64,000 bases of DNA, taken from Siminovitchia sp047228825 (GTDB lineage: Bacteria; Bacillota; Bacilli; Bacillales; Bacillaceae_C). This document shows positions 27,061-36,188 of this stretch, piece by piece; the first letter of the stretch is position 1, and every line of letters begins with the position of its first letter. The notes beneath the pieces were generated by a model, which was not told where the DNA came from, ran no database searches, and saw only the letters and a program-made list of their open reading frames with translations. The stretch is from NCBI RefSeq assembly GCF_047228825.1, contig NZ_JBFEGN010000009.1:18109-82108 (forward strand), written 5' to 3'. The position numbers were made by a program, and so were the translations under genes.

Positions 27061-27085
27061 AAAAAGACCCGCAACGCCACGGGTC
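27061..27085 (-). terminator. Terminator of the Bce-type transporter operon
   Basis: Stem GACCCG / CGGGTC with an 8-nt loop, followed on the minus strand by TTTTTATTT. It lies about 86 bp after the permease stop. Confidence 0.8.
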
Positions 27086-27170
27086 CAAAGTCTAAATCCT
27101 CAACATTTTTGAGAAATGATGAATGATTTGTTCTATTTTATCACCATCCATGTTACAGCTCTTTTCTTGA

Positions 27171-29018
27171 TTATCCTTCTTTCGGTAATACAATTCCCTT
27201 ATATAATTGAACTGTCAGAAAGTAATATGCCGAGTAAATGATTAAAAAAATGACAATGGGCGTCCAAATGCGAAAATACGGGTCAATTACGATAAATCCA
27301 AAAATTTTTATTCCAAATAATACGTGGGCAATGCCAACAATGGCCGGGATTAAAAACACTAAAAATAACTCCTTATAAATGGACTTCGTTAATAACTTGC
27401 TGCAAACACCCATTTTGCGAAGCATTTCATATCGTTTTATATCCGTGGTTGCCCCGGAGAGAATTTTAAACATTAAGCAGCTCGCCAACATGGCCAGAAA
27501 AGCAATTCCCAGGAAGAAGCCCATAAACACTGTTCCGCTGGCAACAGCAGAAAATTCATCATATATTTTATATTTACTCAATATATCCTCAGCTTTTATA
27601 TGTTCATATTTATCCAGCTGCAATTGGTCGAGTTTTTTCCATTCACGAATATGAGCGGCAAAATCATCTGTTTTTCCGAAAAATACTATTCCTTTTTTTC
27701 CTTTTATATGTGGATACATGTGTAAGTCCACTATTTTTATCTGTTTATCAAGGTAATTGAGATACGCAGGCTGTAGTGATCTTAACGCCGTATCCCATTC
27801 ATCCGGAATGATCTTTTTGTTATTTACATTATTTTCTTGATGATCATTTGAAACAGCTCCTGCCGGCAGGTTTTCAGAAACACGTTTTACTTTACCAATA
27901 TCCTGTTCGTCATGTATGAGCGGGCGATTTTTCTCCAGATCCTCTTTTACATAATAAATGAACTGATTATCTACTTTATAACGATACTCATTTTTTTCAT
28001 TAAAAGGAATACTATTTAAGATGTTCATTTCTTCTGCTGTTGGGCTGTAAATCACTGTATCATATATTTCAAATCGTTCCGTTGATTTGATCACATTATT
28101 TTTAAAGGCCATACCTCCCGAGATTGCCCCTGCCCCAAGCGCAACTAACATTGCTACGGTTGCGAGAACTTTCGCCAATTGATTTATACGGAAGTTTAAT
28201 TGAGCCAATGTGAAAGCATTGATCCCTTTTTCACGGTATTTCTTATTTCCTTGCAGCTTTTTTATGAGAAGGGGCAGGACAGAAGCAAATAGCATATACG
28301 TTCCTCCCGTTGTACAAAGCATTGCAATCATGATCCCTGATTCTTTTAACTTATCCAGGGTCATCATGGAGGCATAGCCAATTCCCAATAAAATAATGGA
28401 GAAACATGCAACTGCCACATTGACTTTCCCTTTCATAACAGCACCTTTTACATGGGCATCTGCATGTACAAGCTGCAAAACCGAGATACGTGATAATTTA
28501 ACACTATTGATCAAGGCGGATAATACAAATATTGAGAAAAAGAAAATACAAGTCATTACCAAAGAAGGTACGTAAAATCCTATATAACCTTCCCCGGAAA
28601 AATCAAGTTGTTTCATAAGTAATTGTCCAATTCCTTGTGCAAGTCCAACACCTGCTATCGTACCAATAACCAAAGATGCTGTCCCGATGGCAATGGTCTC
28701 CATAAACATGAATAATGCAACCTTATACTTTTTTGCGCCCAGCATCATATACATTCCGAACTCTTTTTGGCGAAGAGATAACAAGAAGGAGTTCGCATAT
28801 AAAATGTAAAAGAACGTAAGTATGGCTAATAAAACGGACCCTGTTTGAAAAACAAATTCAATTGAGTCAATCATCGAATTTGCTTCCAGAAATGCTTTAT
28901 TTAAGGCCAGTGTTTGAAACATGTAAAAAATTGAAATGGACATAACGAGACCAACGAGCAGGACTATGTAATCTTTCTGCTTACTTTTTAGTCCTGACAT
29001 GGAAAGCTTAAATAACAT
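27171..29018 (-). CDS. Bce-type ABC transporter permease (FtsX-like)
   Basis: A 615-residue permease with about ten helices. It has an N-terminal pair of helices (DYIVLLVGLVMSISIFYMF), two FtsX/MacB-like domains and a large extracytoplasmic domain (about residues 310-500) between helices 7 and 8, the BceB/YxdM architecture. Such permeases resist peptide antibiotics by removing them from their lipid II-cycle targets and act as flux sensors for a partner kinase. Directly follows the ATPase gene (15 nt). The kinase beside it is unusual for this class (see below). Confidence 0.88.
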   Translation of the reverse strand: MLFKLSMSGLKSKQKDYIVLLVGLVMSISIFYMFQTLALNKAFLEANSMIDSIEFVFQTGSVLLAILTFFYILYANSFLLSLRQKEFGMYMMLGAKKYKVALFMFMETIAIGTASLVIGTIAGVGLAQGIGQLLMKQLDFSGEGYIGFYVPSLVMTCIFFFSIFVLSALINSVKLSRISVLQLVHADAHVKGAVMKGKVNVAVACFSIILLGIGYASMMTLDKLKESGIMIAMLCTTGGTYMLFASVLPLLIKKLQGNKKYREKGINAFTLAQLNFRINQLAKVLATVAMLVALGAGAISGGMAFKNNVIKSTERFEIYDTVIYSPTAEEMNILNSIPFNEKNEYRYKVDNQFIYYVKEDLEKNRPLIHDEQDIGKVKRVSENLPAGAVSNDHQENNVNNKKIIPDEWDTALRSLQPAYLNYLDKQIKIVDLHMYPHIKGKKGIVFFGKTDDFAAHIREWKKLDQLQLDKYEHIKAEDILSKYKIYDEFSAVASGTVFMGFFLGIAFLAMLASCLMFKILSGATTDIKRYEMLRKMGVCSKLLTKSIYKELFLVFLIPAIVGIAHVLFGIKIFGFIVIDPYFRIWTPIVIFLIIYSAYYFLTVQLYKGIVLPKEG

Positions 29019-29033
29019 GCTGAACGCCCTTTC

Positions 29034-29795
29034 TTATGCTTTATGTGCACCTATGTCTGCAATCACTTCCAAGATTTCTTTGTAGAACGCCTCACGCGAA
29101 CCTCCGCGGTGAATTTCTTTATTCAGCTTGCCGTCTTGAATGAATAAAATGCGCTGACAGTAACTGGCGCTATATGGGTCATGAGTGACCATCATAATGG
29201 ATATACCTTGTTTTTTATTTAAATTTTGCATTGCCTCCAAAAGGGTGGTGGCATTCTTGGAATCAAGCGCTCCTGTCGGCTCGTCCGCCAATATGATTGC
29301 CGGCTCATGTACCAGTGCACGCGCCGCAGCGGAACGTTGCTTTTGTCCACCTGAAACTTCCGCTGGATATTTTGGAAGAAGAGATGAAATGTCCAGCATT
29401 TCCGCTGCCTTTTCCACCTTCGGTCCAATTTTTTTTGAAGGGATGCCTTGGAGTGAAAGCGGCAGTGCAATATTTTCATATATGGTTAAATTTTCGAGCA
29501 GGTTAAAGTCTTGAAAGATGAATCCTAATTTTCGGGAACGGAAGTCGGATAATTCTCTTTGCTTCATTTTCGTAATATCTGTACCCGCAATTTCAACAAT
29601 GCCGCCTGTCGCTTTATCTAAGGTTGAGATTATATTTAATAAAGTAGTTTTTCCTGAACCGGATGGACCCATAATGCCCACAAACTCACCTTCTTGCATC
29701 GAGAACGATATTCCTCTTAATGCATGTGATTGATTTTCGCCTTTTTTTCCGTATATTTTTTGAACATGTTTTGCATTTACAACTGTTTTGTCCAT
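29034..29795 (-). CDS. Bce-type ABC transporter ATP-binding protein
   Basis: A protein of about 253 residues. Walker A GPSGSGKTTL, Q-loop FIFQDFNLL, signature VSGGQKQR, Walker B IILADEPTGALDS and the H-loop MMVTHD are intact. The LolD/BceA-type sequence after Walker B (TGALDS) is typical of peptide-antibiotic exporters. Start at the second of two ATGs, 6 nt from GGGAGG. Operon: YxeA-like gene, ATPase, permease. Confidence 0.9.
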   Translation of the reverse strand: MDKTVVNAKHVQKIYGKKGENQSHALRGISFSMQEGEFVGIMGPSGSGKTTLLNIISTLDKATGGIVEIAGTDITKMKQRELSDFRSRKLGFIFQDFNLLENLTIYENIALPLSLQGIPSKKIGPKVEKAAEMLDISSLLPKYPAEVSGGQKQRSAAARALVHEPAIILADEPTGALDSKNATTLLEAMQNLNKKQGISIMMVTHDPYSASYCQRILFIQDGKLNKEIHRGGSREAFYKEILEVIADIGAHKA

Positions 29796-29858
29796 CATAT
29801 ACCTCCCGCCTGTTCGTTTTTGCCCTGTTGTAAAGCAGTTGTAACGGCTGCTCCCCTG

Positions 29859-30215
29859 TTATTTTTCAAGTATTCCTTTTGCCTTTTCGGGAACTTCTTT
29901 TTCTTGTACAGTCTCATATTCGAAAACATATTTGCCTTTTACATGAACTTTTAAATAGCTGTTTTCCGGGAATTTTTTAGTTGAGGCAGTTAATTTAATT
30001 TCTTCTTCATTTCCGGCTTTGTCCACTCCATTCAACATGAACATATATCTATGCGGAAAATCCGGATTCGGTTTTCCTTCACCTTTGATAAGGACGTATA
30101 CATCTTTTTCTTTCACAAGTGGATTAAACCGATCCCTTACATCTTCTCCAATAAGGGCCGATGCTCCAATTCCAATCATCACCAATACCAAAATGCCAAA
30201 TACTATTTTTTTCAT
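29859..30215 (-). CDS. YxeA-family secreted or membrane-anchored protein
   Basis: A 118-residue protein from ATG 30215, 8 nt after AGGTGG; the frame is open to GTG 30227. A single N-terminal hydrophobic segment (IVFGILVLVMIGIGASALIG) precedes a soluble extracytoplasmic domain with DVYVLIKGEGKPNP, RYMFMLNGVDKAGNE and YLKVHVKGKYVFEYE, the DUF1093/YxeA pattern. YxeA-like genes often neighbour Bce-type transporters (yxdLM-yxeA). Role unknown; an accessory to the transporter is inferred. Confidence 0.75.
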   Translation of the reverse strand: MKKIVFGILVLVMIGIGASALIGEDVRDRFNPLVKEKDVYVLIKGEGKPNPDFPHRYMFMLNGVDKAGNEEEIKLTASTKKFPENSYLKVHVKGKYVFEYETVQEKEVPEKAKGILEK

Positions 30216-30317
30216 CTCTATTTCCACCTTTCTTTCTCCCGTTTTCCTTTGGGATGTCTATAAAGCTATATAAGATAATCCCAGTATAAGGTGGAATTCT
30301 TAATAAAAAACCGGGAA

Positions 30318-30342
30318 GCATCTTAAGATTTTCTTAAGATGC
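30318..30342 (-). promoter_or_regulatory. Candidate response-regulator box upstream of the yxeA-ATPase-permease operon
   Basis: On the minus strand TCTTAAG is repeated with an 11-bp period; the same block is also a 10-bp inverted repeat (GCATCTTAAG / CTTAAGATGC). A TATACT (30283-30288) follows at promoter distance with a poor -35, the pattern of a promoter activated by an OmpR-family regulator. Binding by the adjacent regulator is inferred. Confidence 0.65.
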
Positions 30343-30370
30343 TTATAGAAATAACGATGTTGATTGCATA

Positions 30371-30395
30371 AAAAAACTCTCACATTGTGAGAGTT
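30371..30395 (-). terminator. Terminator after the histidine kinase gene
   Basis: Perfect 9-bp stem AACTCTCAC / GTGAGAGTT with a 3-nt loop, followed by T7 on the minus strand. Separates the two-component operon from the transporter operon. Confidence 0.88.
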
Positions 30396-30433
30396 GTTAG
30401 AAAGGTACATGAATTTGTAAAATCATTTGGAAT

Positions 30434-31927
30434 TCATTTTTGCGCCAAAGCCGGGAGTAAAATGTGAAATTGAACGACTCCATCTTCATATTCCGCTTGA
30501 ATCTCTCCACCCTGCAGTTCTGCAATACTTTTTGCAATCGAAAGACCGAGTCCGGATCCTTCCACCCTGCTCCTGGATCGGTCTTTTTTGTAAAAGCGTT
30601 CAAATAAGTTATCCATTTCCTCCTTGGAAAACTCTTCGGAGTGATTTGCAATTGATAATTTAAGGTTATCCTGCTCTCTTTGCAGCGAAACTTGAATTTC
30701 GCTATCTTCGGTACTATATTTAATGGCATTCATCAATAAATTATCAAACAGTCGTACTGTTTGCTCAGAATCTGCAACAGCGTATACATCTTCGGCTGGG
30801 AAATTTTTCAAAATTGAAAGCCCGCGCTCTTCCAGGTGAGGTACCAATTCTTCGATTAATTGGTCAAGTAGCTTATTTATACATACTTCCTGTAAATGTA
30901 ATACAAAATTTTCATCTGTAAGCTTTGTATATTCAAATAAATCATCGATTAAATTTTTAAGTTGTTCAGACTTTGAGAACGCAACTTTTATATATTCTTT
31001 ATGTTGTTGATCATTTTCGTATTTCCCATCACGCAGCAAGCTCAAGTAGCCCATTATTGATGTGAGCGGCGTCCGCAAATCATGCGATACGTTTGTAATT
31101 AATTCATTTTTTTGCTTTTCCGCTTTTCTTTCTTTTTCAATTTTCATCATGAGCTCTTCGGCCATATGATTAATGTTCCCGGTTAATGAAGCAATTTCAT
31201 CCTGGCCTTTCAGTTTTATACGATATGCCAAGTTTCCTTTTGCCATTTCTTTTACACCTTCTGCCATTGCTTCAATTTGCTTCATCTTTCGTTTAGTCAT
31301 ATAAAAGTAAGTAAAGATAAACACAAAAAATCCAATGATCAATGGAAAAGGTCCTTTTTTCGTCTCATAGCTTACATTTCCTTCCGGAATTCCGCTTACA
31401 AACAGATATAAGCTTTTTCCTTTAATGCTAACAGGATAAAACGTTATAAACTCTCTGCGCGACCATTCCTTGTCATCTGTATAATCTGGACGGTTAATGG
31501 CAAATGACATGACATTACTCATCGTATCATGCAGATTTATTTGAACTTCCTCTGCTTGTTTTGTTTTATACAAAACCTTGCCGGCTTCATCAGTAACAAG
31601 TACTTTTAAGGCGTTTTGCCCATTTTTTAAAAGTTGATCTTCCTCATCAATCAGTTTGTTGATCGCATCGATGGTATTTTCTTCCACCGCCGCTTCTGCC
31701 GTATATTTTGCTCGCCAGTTCATTTGTTCCATGCTGCTGCTGTAATCGATCATCGCTTTTTTATTCATGTTTTCAAATAGTGGTGCTGTTGCACTTGACG
31801 CCAGAAACCCTAACAATATACAGAAAACAAACGTAGTAATAAGCTGAAGCCTAATACTTTTTTGAATGGGGGCTGTCACGGGTTTTATGAGCCGTTTTAT
31901 AAAAGAAAATGGTCTAATCTTTTTCAA
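30434..31927 (-). CDS. Sensor histidine kinase (HAMP type)
   Basis: A 497-residue membrane kinase. Helix 1 at about 25-47; an extracytoplasmic domain of about 140 residues; helix 2 at about 190-210; HAMP domain (EMAKGNLAYRIKLKGQDEIASL); phosphoacceptor H-box NVSHDLRTPLTSIMGY; N-box DNLLMNAIKYS; F and G boxes (FERFYKKDRSRS, GSGLGLSIAK). The overall form resembles VanS/YvrG-like kinases. It begins with TTG 31927, overlapping the response regulator stop by 14 nt, so the two are translationally coupled. It is not the short intramembrane-sensing BceS type usually paired with Bce transporters. Confidence 0.9.
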   Translation of the reverse strand: MKKIRPFSFIKRLIKPVTAPIQKSIRLQLITTFVFCILLGFLASSATAPLFENMNKKAMIDYSSSMEQMNWRAKYTAEAAVEENTIDAINKLIDEEDQLLKNGQNALKVLVTDEAGKVLYKTKQAEEVQINLHDTMSNVMSFAINRPDYTDDKEWSRREFITFYPVSIKGKSLYLFVSGIPEGNVSYETKKGPFPLIIGFFVFIFTYFYMTKRKMKQIEAMAEGVKEMAKGNLAYRIKLKGQDEIASLTGNINHMAEELMMKIEKERKAEKQKNELITNVSHDLRTPLTSIMGYLSLLRDGKYENDQQHKEYIKVAFSKSEQLKNLIDDLFEYTKLTDENFVLHLQEVCINKLLDQLIEELVPHLEERGLSILKNFPAEDVYAVADSEQTVRLFDNLLMNAIKYSTEDSEIQVSLQREQDNLKLSIANHSEEFSKEEMDNLFERFYKKDRSRSRVEGSGLGLSIAKSIAELQGGEIQAEYEDGVVQFHILLPALAQK

Positions 31928-32612
31928 TCTTATACCCCACCCCCCATACAGTCTGAATATAACGAGGTTTCCTGGGATTTTCTTCTATTTTTTCGCGAAT
32001 TTTCCGAATGTGCACCATTACCGTATTATCAGATTGAAAAGATTGTTCCTTCCACACTCTTTCATAAATTTGATCGGCACTAAAAACAATACCACGATTT
32101 CGAGCAAGCAGTTCGAGAATGGAAAACTCCCGGGGAGTTAATTTGATTTTACTTCCCCTTACTTTTACTTCGTGTGTTGCTGCATTAATTAGCATATCTT
32201 CAATCTCAATTTCATGTTCGTTATTTTTCATTCCCCCATTCATTTTCGTATACCTGCGGAGCTGTGATTTTATGCGTGCGATTAGTTCTAATGGATTAAA
32301 TGGTTTTGTTACGTAATCATCTGCCCCTGTTGTCAATCCCAGTATTTTGTCCATATCTTGTGTTTTCGCCGATAACATAATAATGGGCATTTCTGCTATT
32401 TCCCTGACTTTCATGCACATATGGATACCATCTATTTTGGGCATCATCACGTCAAGCACGATTAAATGGACCTCATTTGCTTTTAATAATTCCAAGCCTT
32501 CTTCTCCATCTTCGGCCTGTAACACTTTATACCCTTCATTTCTTAAATAGATCGTAATGAAATCACGGATTTCCTTCTCATCATCCACTATAAGAATTGT
32601 TTCTTTATTCAC
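31914..32612 (-). CDS. OmpR/PhoB-family response regulator
   Basis: A 232-residue regulator. The receiver domain has the acidic pocket VDDE, phosphoacceptor Asp in VLDVMMPKIDG, Ser in IIMLSAK and Lys in YVTKPFNPLE. The C-terminal winged helix reads LTPREFSILELLARN through VWGVGYKIE. Resembles VanR-type regulators. First gene of the two-gene operon. A probable target is the direct-repeat box upstream of the neighbouring yxeA-like operon. Confidence 0.92.
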   Translation of the reverse strand: MNKETILIVDDEKEIRDFITIYLRNEGYKVLQAEDGEEGLELLKANEVHLIVLDVMMPKIDGIHMCMKVREIAEMPIIMLSAKTQDMDKILGLTTGADDYVTKPFNPLELIARIKSQLRRYTKMNGGMKNNEHEIEIEDMLINAATHEVKVRGSKIKLTPREFSILELLARNRGIVFSADQIYERVWKEQSFQSDNTVMVHIRKIREKIEENPRKPRYIQTVWGVGYKIEKD

Positions 32613-32842
32613 GTCATACCTCCACGTTTTAAATAACCGTCAACATTTGCACTATGGATCAGCAGACCGTCCGGAATTTGTACAAACCGCTTGTTTGATT
32701 GCCTGCCCATATGGCTTTTGTTGTGCCGACAACGATTTTACCGTGTTCAGGCGGCGCTTGCAATGCGGAGGGTTATTTTTTGTTTGAAAAATCGCCTAAA
32801 ATGTGTTCCGTTTCCTCAACAGAAAACCTTGGGTTTGTATGC
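32613..32842 (+). other. Degenerate sequence upstream of an orphan terminator
   Basis: Plus-strand frames give Cys-rich pieces (CPYGFCCADNDF; PTTILPCSGGACN) in different frames but no start codon with a binding site. This looks like the tail of a lost gene whose terminator remains; family not recognised. Confidence 0.35.
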
Positions 32843-32881
32843 ACAAAAGACGATGGGCACTTATTGCCAATCGTCTTTTGT
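32843..32881 (+). terminator. Strong orphan hairpin terminator
   Basis: Perfect 12-bp stem ACAAAAGACGAT / ATCGTCTTTTGT with an inner GGCA/TGCC extension. No intact gene precedes it on the plus strand. Confidence 0.65.
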
Positions 32882-32914
32882 TCAAAGTGATCTTTCGCAA
32901 ATTTAGACCAACAT

Positions 32915-33005
32915 AAGAAAAACGCTAGCGCGTCTTTTCTTAGAGGTGAGAGGTGGGAGGTTGGATTTGATTAAATTGGCGACATGCCAATTTATGCTTT
33001 CTTAT
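32915..33005. repeat. Dispersed repeat A, copy 2
   Basis: Same order of blocks as 6184-6273: hairpin with the inner core CGCTAGCGCGTC, G-rich stretch, GGTTGGATTTGATTAAATTGG, TGCCAATTTATG. Directly followed by repeat B copy 2, so the two repeats are nested or adjacent here. Confidence 0.7.
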
Positions 33006-33010
33006 TTTTT

Positions 33011-33112
33011 AAGAAAAGCGAAAGCGCCTTGCCCATTGACGCACAGACTGGAGCGCCTCCGACGAGATAAAGGAAACACGGCGAGGAACGCGGGCTCAAG
33101 CAGCGACGTCCT
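33011..33112. repeat. Dispersed repeat B, copy 2
   Basis: Matches 22170-22272 from AAGAAAAGCG through GACTGGAGCGCCTCCGACG and GGCTCAAGCAGCGACGTCCT. Same orientation; no open frame. Lies in the gap before mprF. Confidence 0.7.
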
Positions 33113-33158
33113 GTCGCTCCGTATCCCAAAAACCGCCGCCCTGTTGTAATCTGACATA

Positions 33159-35684
33159 TCACCGAGGTCTCTTTCTTCCAATTAACAATGTCACATGCAG
33201 CATGGTGATCGGAAGAGATGACTTTTTTCGGTAAGCCATATATTTTGGCTCCCAAATATTTGCGTATTTTTCCTTAAAATATCTCAAGCCTTTAAAATGG
33301 TAGAGAAATTGTCCGTGGAGGTAGATTTGGGAGGCAATTTTTTCGGTTAAAAATGAAAATCTTGATAAACCCACATTCGAAAGAGGAGCCATTCCCAAAT
33401 TAAATCTCATATAACCCCTTTCTTTTGCCCATTCAAATAGCGAAAGAAAAATATAATCCATTGTACCCGACGGCGACTGTTGTTTATACCGCATCAAATC
33501 AACAGATATCGTAAAGTGTTCATCATAAACAGGCATCAGGTTTGCAAAAGCAATGATTTCATTGTTGTCATTTTTTAAAATGGCGATATCAGACTTATTT
33601 AAATACGACTTATCATAAAATCCCAAGGAGTATCCTTTTTCCCTTCTTCCCTGAAGCCAATCATCCGAGACCTCTTTCAATTGACTGAACAGTTCGGGGG
33701 TGAAGGGCGGCTTTACGATTTCAAGGCCGTAGTGTTCTCTTTTGAATTTATTGATAACAGCCCTGGCGCCTTTCATTTTTTTGCCTGAAATAGAAAAGTT
33801 CTGTAAATCAACAAATCCTTCCTCGCCCAGTTTAAAAAAGTCAAACCCGCTTTCATGAAGATAAGGAAGCATGTTCATGCCGACTTGATAAAATACCGGG
33901 GTATACCCATGTAAATCGGAAATATGCTGGAATTCTTCCACAGCAGGGAAAAAATCTTTTTGATCCCCGACAGGATCCCCCAGGACGACGAGCTTATCCG
34001 CATACTTTTGAAACGGAAACAGAACATTTCCCTTGCTGTTCCAAAAAATATACTTATCATGTAAAAAAATCAAGTGGGTTAACACATTGCCTTTATACTT
34101 TTTGAGATGAGCTAGAATTTTTTCTTCTTGCGTATCCGTTGCCTCCAACACCAGCTTGCGGGGATTGCCCAAAACATATCCGGCAACAAAAACACCAATG
34201 GCGATCAATATTCCAATCAGTGCACTCAAAAACAAATCTTGATAATCAGTGATAACATAGGGCATCAGCTTTGTCGGGATACTGATTTTTGCCGTTGGCA
34301 AATTCAGGTAACCGATTACTACGTACATGGACGTAATCAGAATCAGTATTGCAGCATCAAAAATGGTTTTGCCCCATGTCAAAACATAACTTTCCCGGTA
34401 AAATCTTGGCTTGGACATCCGGAGAAGGACGGCTACGCTCAGGAGAAAAATCGCCTCTTCATAGTCCAATCCCTTAAAAAGAGCAAGAACTGCGGCAACA
34501 ATTAATACTGCCATCGTCAAGTGATAAGCCCGCTTGACCTTGTATTCAATGCCCCTTGACAATCCGAGCAGGACAATGCCGGCAGCCACTGTCAGCTGGT
34601 GGGAGAGATTCATGATCGGAAAGGACAGGAATTCTTCGACGACCCTTAATCTTTCCATGATTCCGGGTACGGATGCCGACAGCAGCAAAATGAGGCCGGA
34701 AGCAAAGATCAATACGGTTAACAGGAAATGGCTGACCGATCGGACGATAATATTGGGCAGATCTTCCCAAGCAAGATTCCACTTGTCCCAATATTCTTTT
34801 ACAAATAAAATCACGCTAATGATAAAAGGGATGAAGAAATATCCGATCCGATATAACATCAAAAGGACCAAAACCTTCTCATCCTGAATCCCCAAATAGT
34901 CGGTTCCCCAAATGAAAACGAGATCAAACGAACCCAGTCCACCCGGGATCATACTGATGATCCCTGCACAGCAGGCAACAATAAAAATTGAAAACAAGTC
35001 GTGAAAGCCAATATCTATATGCAAAATTTTGGCCAAAAATGAAATGACCAGGAAGATCCCGCCCCATTCACATAAAGAAACGATGACTAAATTGAATCGG
35101 GTTGGAATATCCAAAATGATGTCCTTTTTATTTCTGTTCAAAACAAACAATAAAACAGGCAGATAGATCCCTACTGCAAGAACCGCCAAATATAGCCATT
35201 TCGTATTCACAAGCAACGGGATATCCCTGTAACCCGCAATGATGACCCATGAGAGCAGGGAAATGCCTGTCAAATAAAACAGCGATACGGATGCAATTGT
35301 CGTGAGCAATCTCTTTCTTGGGATTTTTTGGGACTCATAAAAATAGGTCCTGATCATTAATCCAATTAGCCCGCCAAAGCCTAACAGGTTGGAAAAAGCA
35401 TTGGCGATCAATGAGCGCTTCATGAACTGTTTTTTCGGCACATCAAGGCCCAAAGTGTTTATGATGATACTATCATAAAAAAACATGGGAATGATGGCAC
35501 AGGCCACAACCAATAAAACGAGCGCCATGTCTATCATCTGAATTTGGCTCATTTCACGCTGAAGCATCCCATAATCCAAACCTTTGGCAAACCTTTGTAT
35601 TTCAAAACCCGCCAAGATCAATAAAAACAACGGGAAAATGATTTTTAGTATTTGAAGTCCCTTGTTTAATATATTTTTTTGCAT
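33159..35684 (-). CDS. mprF: Phosphatidylglycerol lysyltransferase / flippase MprF
   Basis: An 841-residue two-domain membrane protein (B. subtilis about 856). The N-terminal part has about 14 helices, including the flippase motif GGLGSFDLVFIWG. The C-terminal about 330 residues are the soluble DUF2156 lysyl-PG synthase domain (RAVINKFKREHYGLEI, SPSGTMDYIFLSLFEWAKERG, FNLGMAPLSNVG). It transfers lysine from Lys-tRNA to phosphatidylglycerol and flips it, lowering negative surface charge and sensitivity to cationic peptides. Single gene, functionally related to the Bce-type module beside it. Confidence 0.95.
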   Translation of the reverse strand: MQKNILNKGLQILKIIFPLFLLILAGFEIQRFAKGLDYGMLQREMSQIQMIDMALVLLVVACAIIPMFFYDSIIINTLGLDVPKKQFMKRSLIANAFSNLLGFGGLIGLMIRTYFYESQKIPRKRLLTTIASVSLFYLTGISLLSWVIIAGYRDIPLLVNTKWLYLAVLAVGIYLPVLLFVLNRNKKDIILDIPTRFNLVIVSLCEWGGIFLVISFLAKILHIDIGFHDLFSIFIVACCAGIISMIPGGLGSFDLVFIWGTDYLGIQDEKVLVLLMLYRIGYFFIPFIISVILFVKEYWDKWNLAWEDLPNIIVRSVSHFLLTVLIFASGLILLLSASVPGIMERLRVVEEFLSFPIMNLSHQLTVAAGIVLLGLSRGIEYKVKRAYHLTMAVLIVAAVLALFKGLDYEEAIFLLSVAVLLRMSKPRFYRESYVLTWGKTIFDAAILILITSMYVVIGYLNLPTAKISIPTKLMPYVITDYQDLFLSALIGILIAIGVFVAGYVLGNPRKLVLEATDTQEEKILAHLKKYKGNVLTHLIFLHDKYIFWNSKGNVLFPFQKYADKLVVLGDPVGDQKDFFPAVEEFQHISDLHGYTPVFYQVGMNMLPYLHESGFDFFKLGEEGFVDLQNFSISGKKMKGARAVINKFKREHYGLEIVKPPFTPELFSQLKEVSDDWLQGRREKGYSLGFYDKSYLNKSDIAILKNDNNEIIAFANLMPVYDEHFTISVDLMRYKQQSPSGTMDYIFLSLFEWAKERGYMRFNLGMAPLSNVGLSRFSFLTEKIASQIYLHGQFLYHFKGLRYFKEKYANIWEPKYMAYRKKSSLPITMLHVTLLIGRKRPR

Positions 35685-36155
35685 ACATATCCCCTATTGC
35701 CGTATCCCAAGAAGCAAGAGTTTTGATCCAGACTCCTTACGATTATCCTTTTTTGATCCATGCTGTATTTCAGCACAAACTCTTTCTCATTATATCGTAT
35801 TTTTTGGGGCGGACAATCATTTGGAGTGAAAATAATGCAGGTTGACTCATATCATCATGCGAATACAAATTGCTTCCTAATCAAACAGCTTTTTCTCCAA
35901 TGAGCATTTGCATCCTTTCGTTGGCCTCCACTCTTGCATCGCGAATAGGATTCCGGTCCTTTGACCGTTTTCGGCGGAATAACGCCGGCGCGGGCAATGG
36001 GGCCCCGGTCCTTTACCGTTTTCGGCGGAATAACGCCGGCGCGGGCAATGGCATTGGCCTGCCGGACCAATTCATAATGAATACCGATCGTCTAAAATGA
36101 TTGCGTGTTAAATTATTACATTCATTGTATATAGCACATCCATCATTTTACCAAA
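35685..36155. other. Non-coding gap between mprF and ssrA
   Basis: No supported gene. The minus-strand frame over 35855-36070 only reflects a short tandem duplication (35953-36051), seen as a repeated ARAGVIPPKTVK translation, and has no ribosome binding site. Confidence 0.5.
35953..36051. repeat. Short tandem duplication
   Basis: A 47/48-bp block (CCGGTCCTTT, CCGTTTTCGGCGGAATAA, CGCCGGCGCGGGCAATGG) occurs twice, offset by 52 bp, with one 2-bp difference. Each copy contains a GCCGGC palindrome. Confidence 0.85.
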
Positions 36156-36188
36156 AAATCATCCACCCATGGCTCGGGTGGATGATTT
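36156..36188 (-). terminator. Strong hairpin terminator downstream of the ssrA region
   Basis: Perfect 13-bp stem AAATCATCCACCC / GGGTGGATGATTT with a 7-nt loop; T-rich on the minus strand. About 160 bp beyond ssrA's own terminator. Confidence 0.75.

Noticed and set aside
35855..36070. Repeat protein (ARAGVIPPKTVK twice)
   Set aside because: The protein repeat simply mirrors a DNA tandem duplication, with no start signal.
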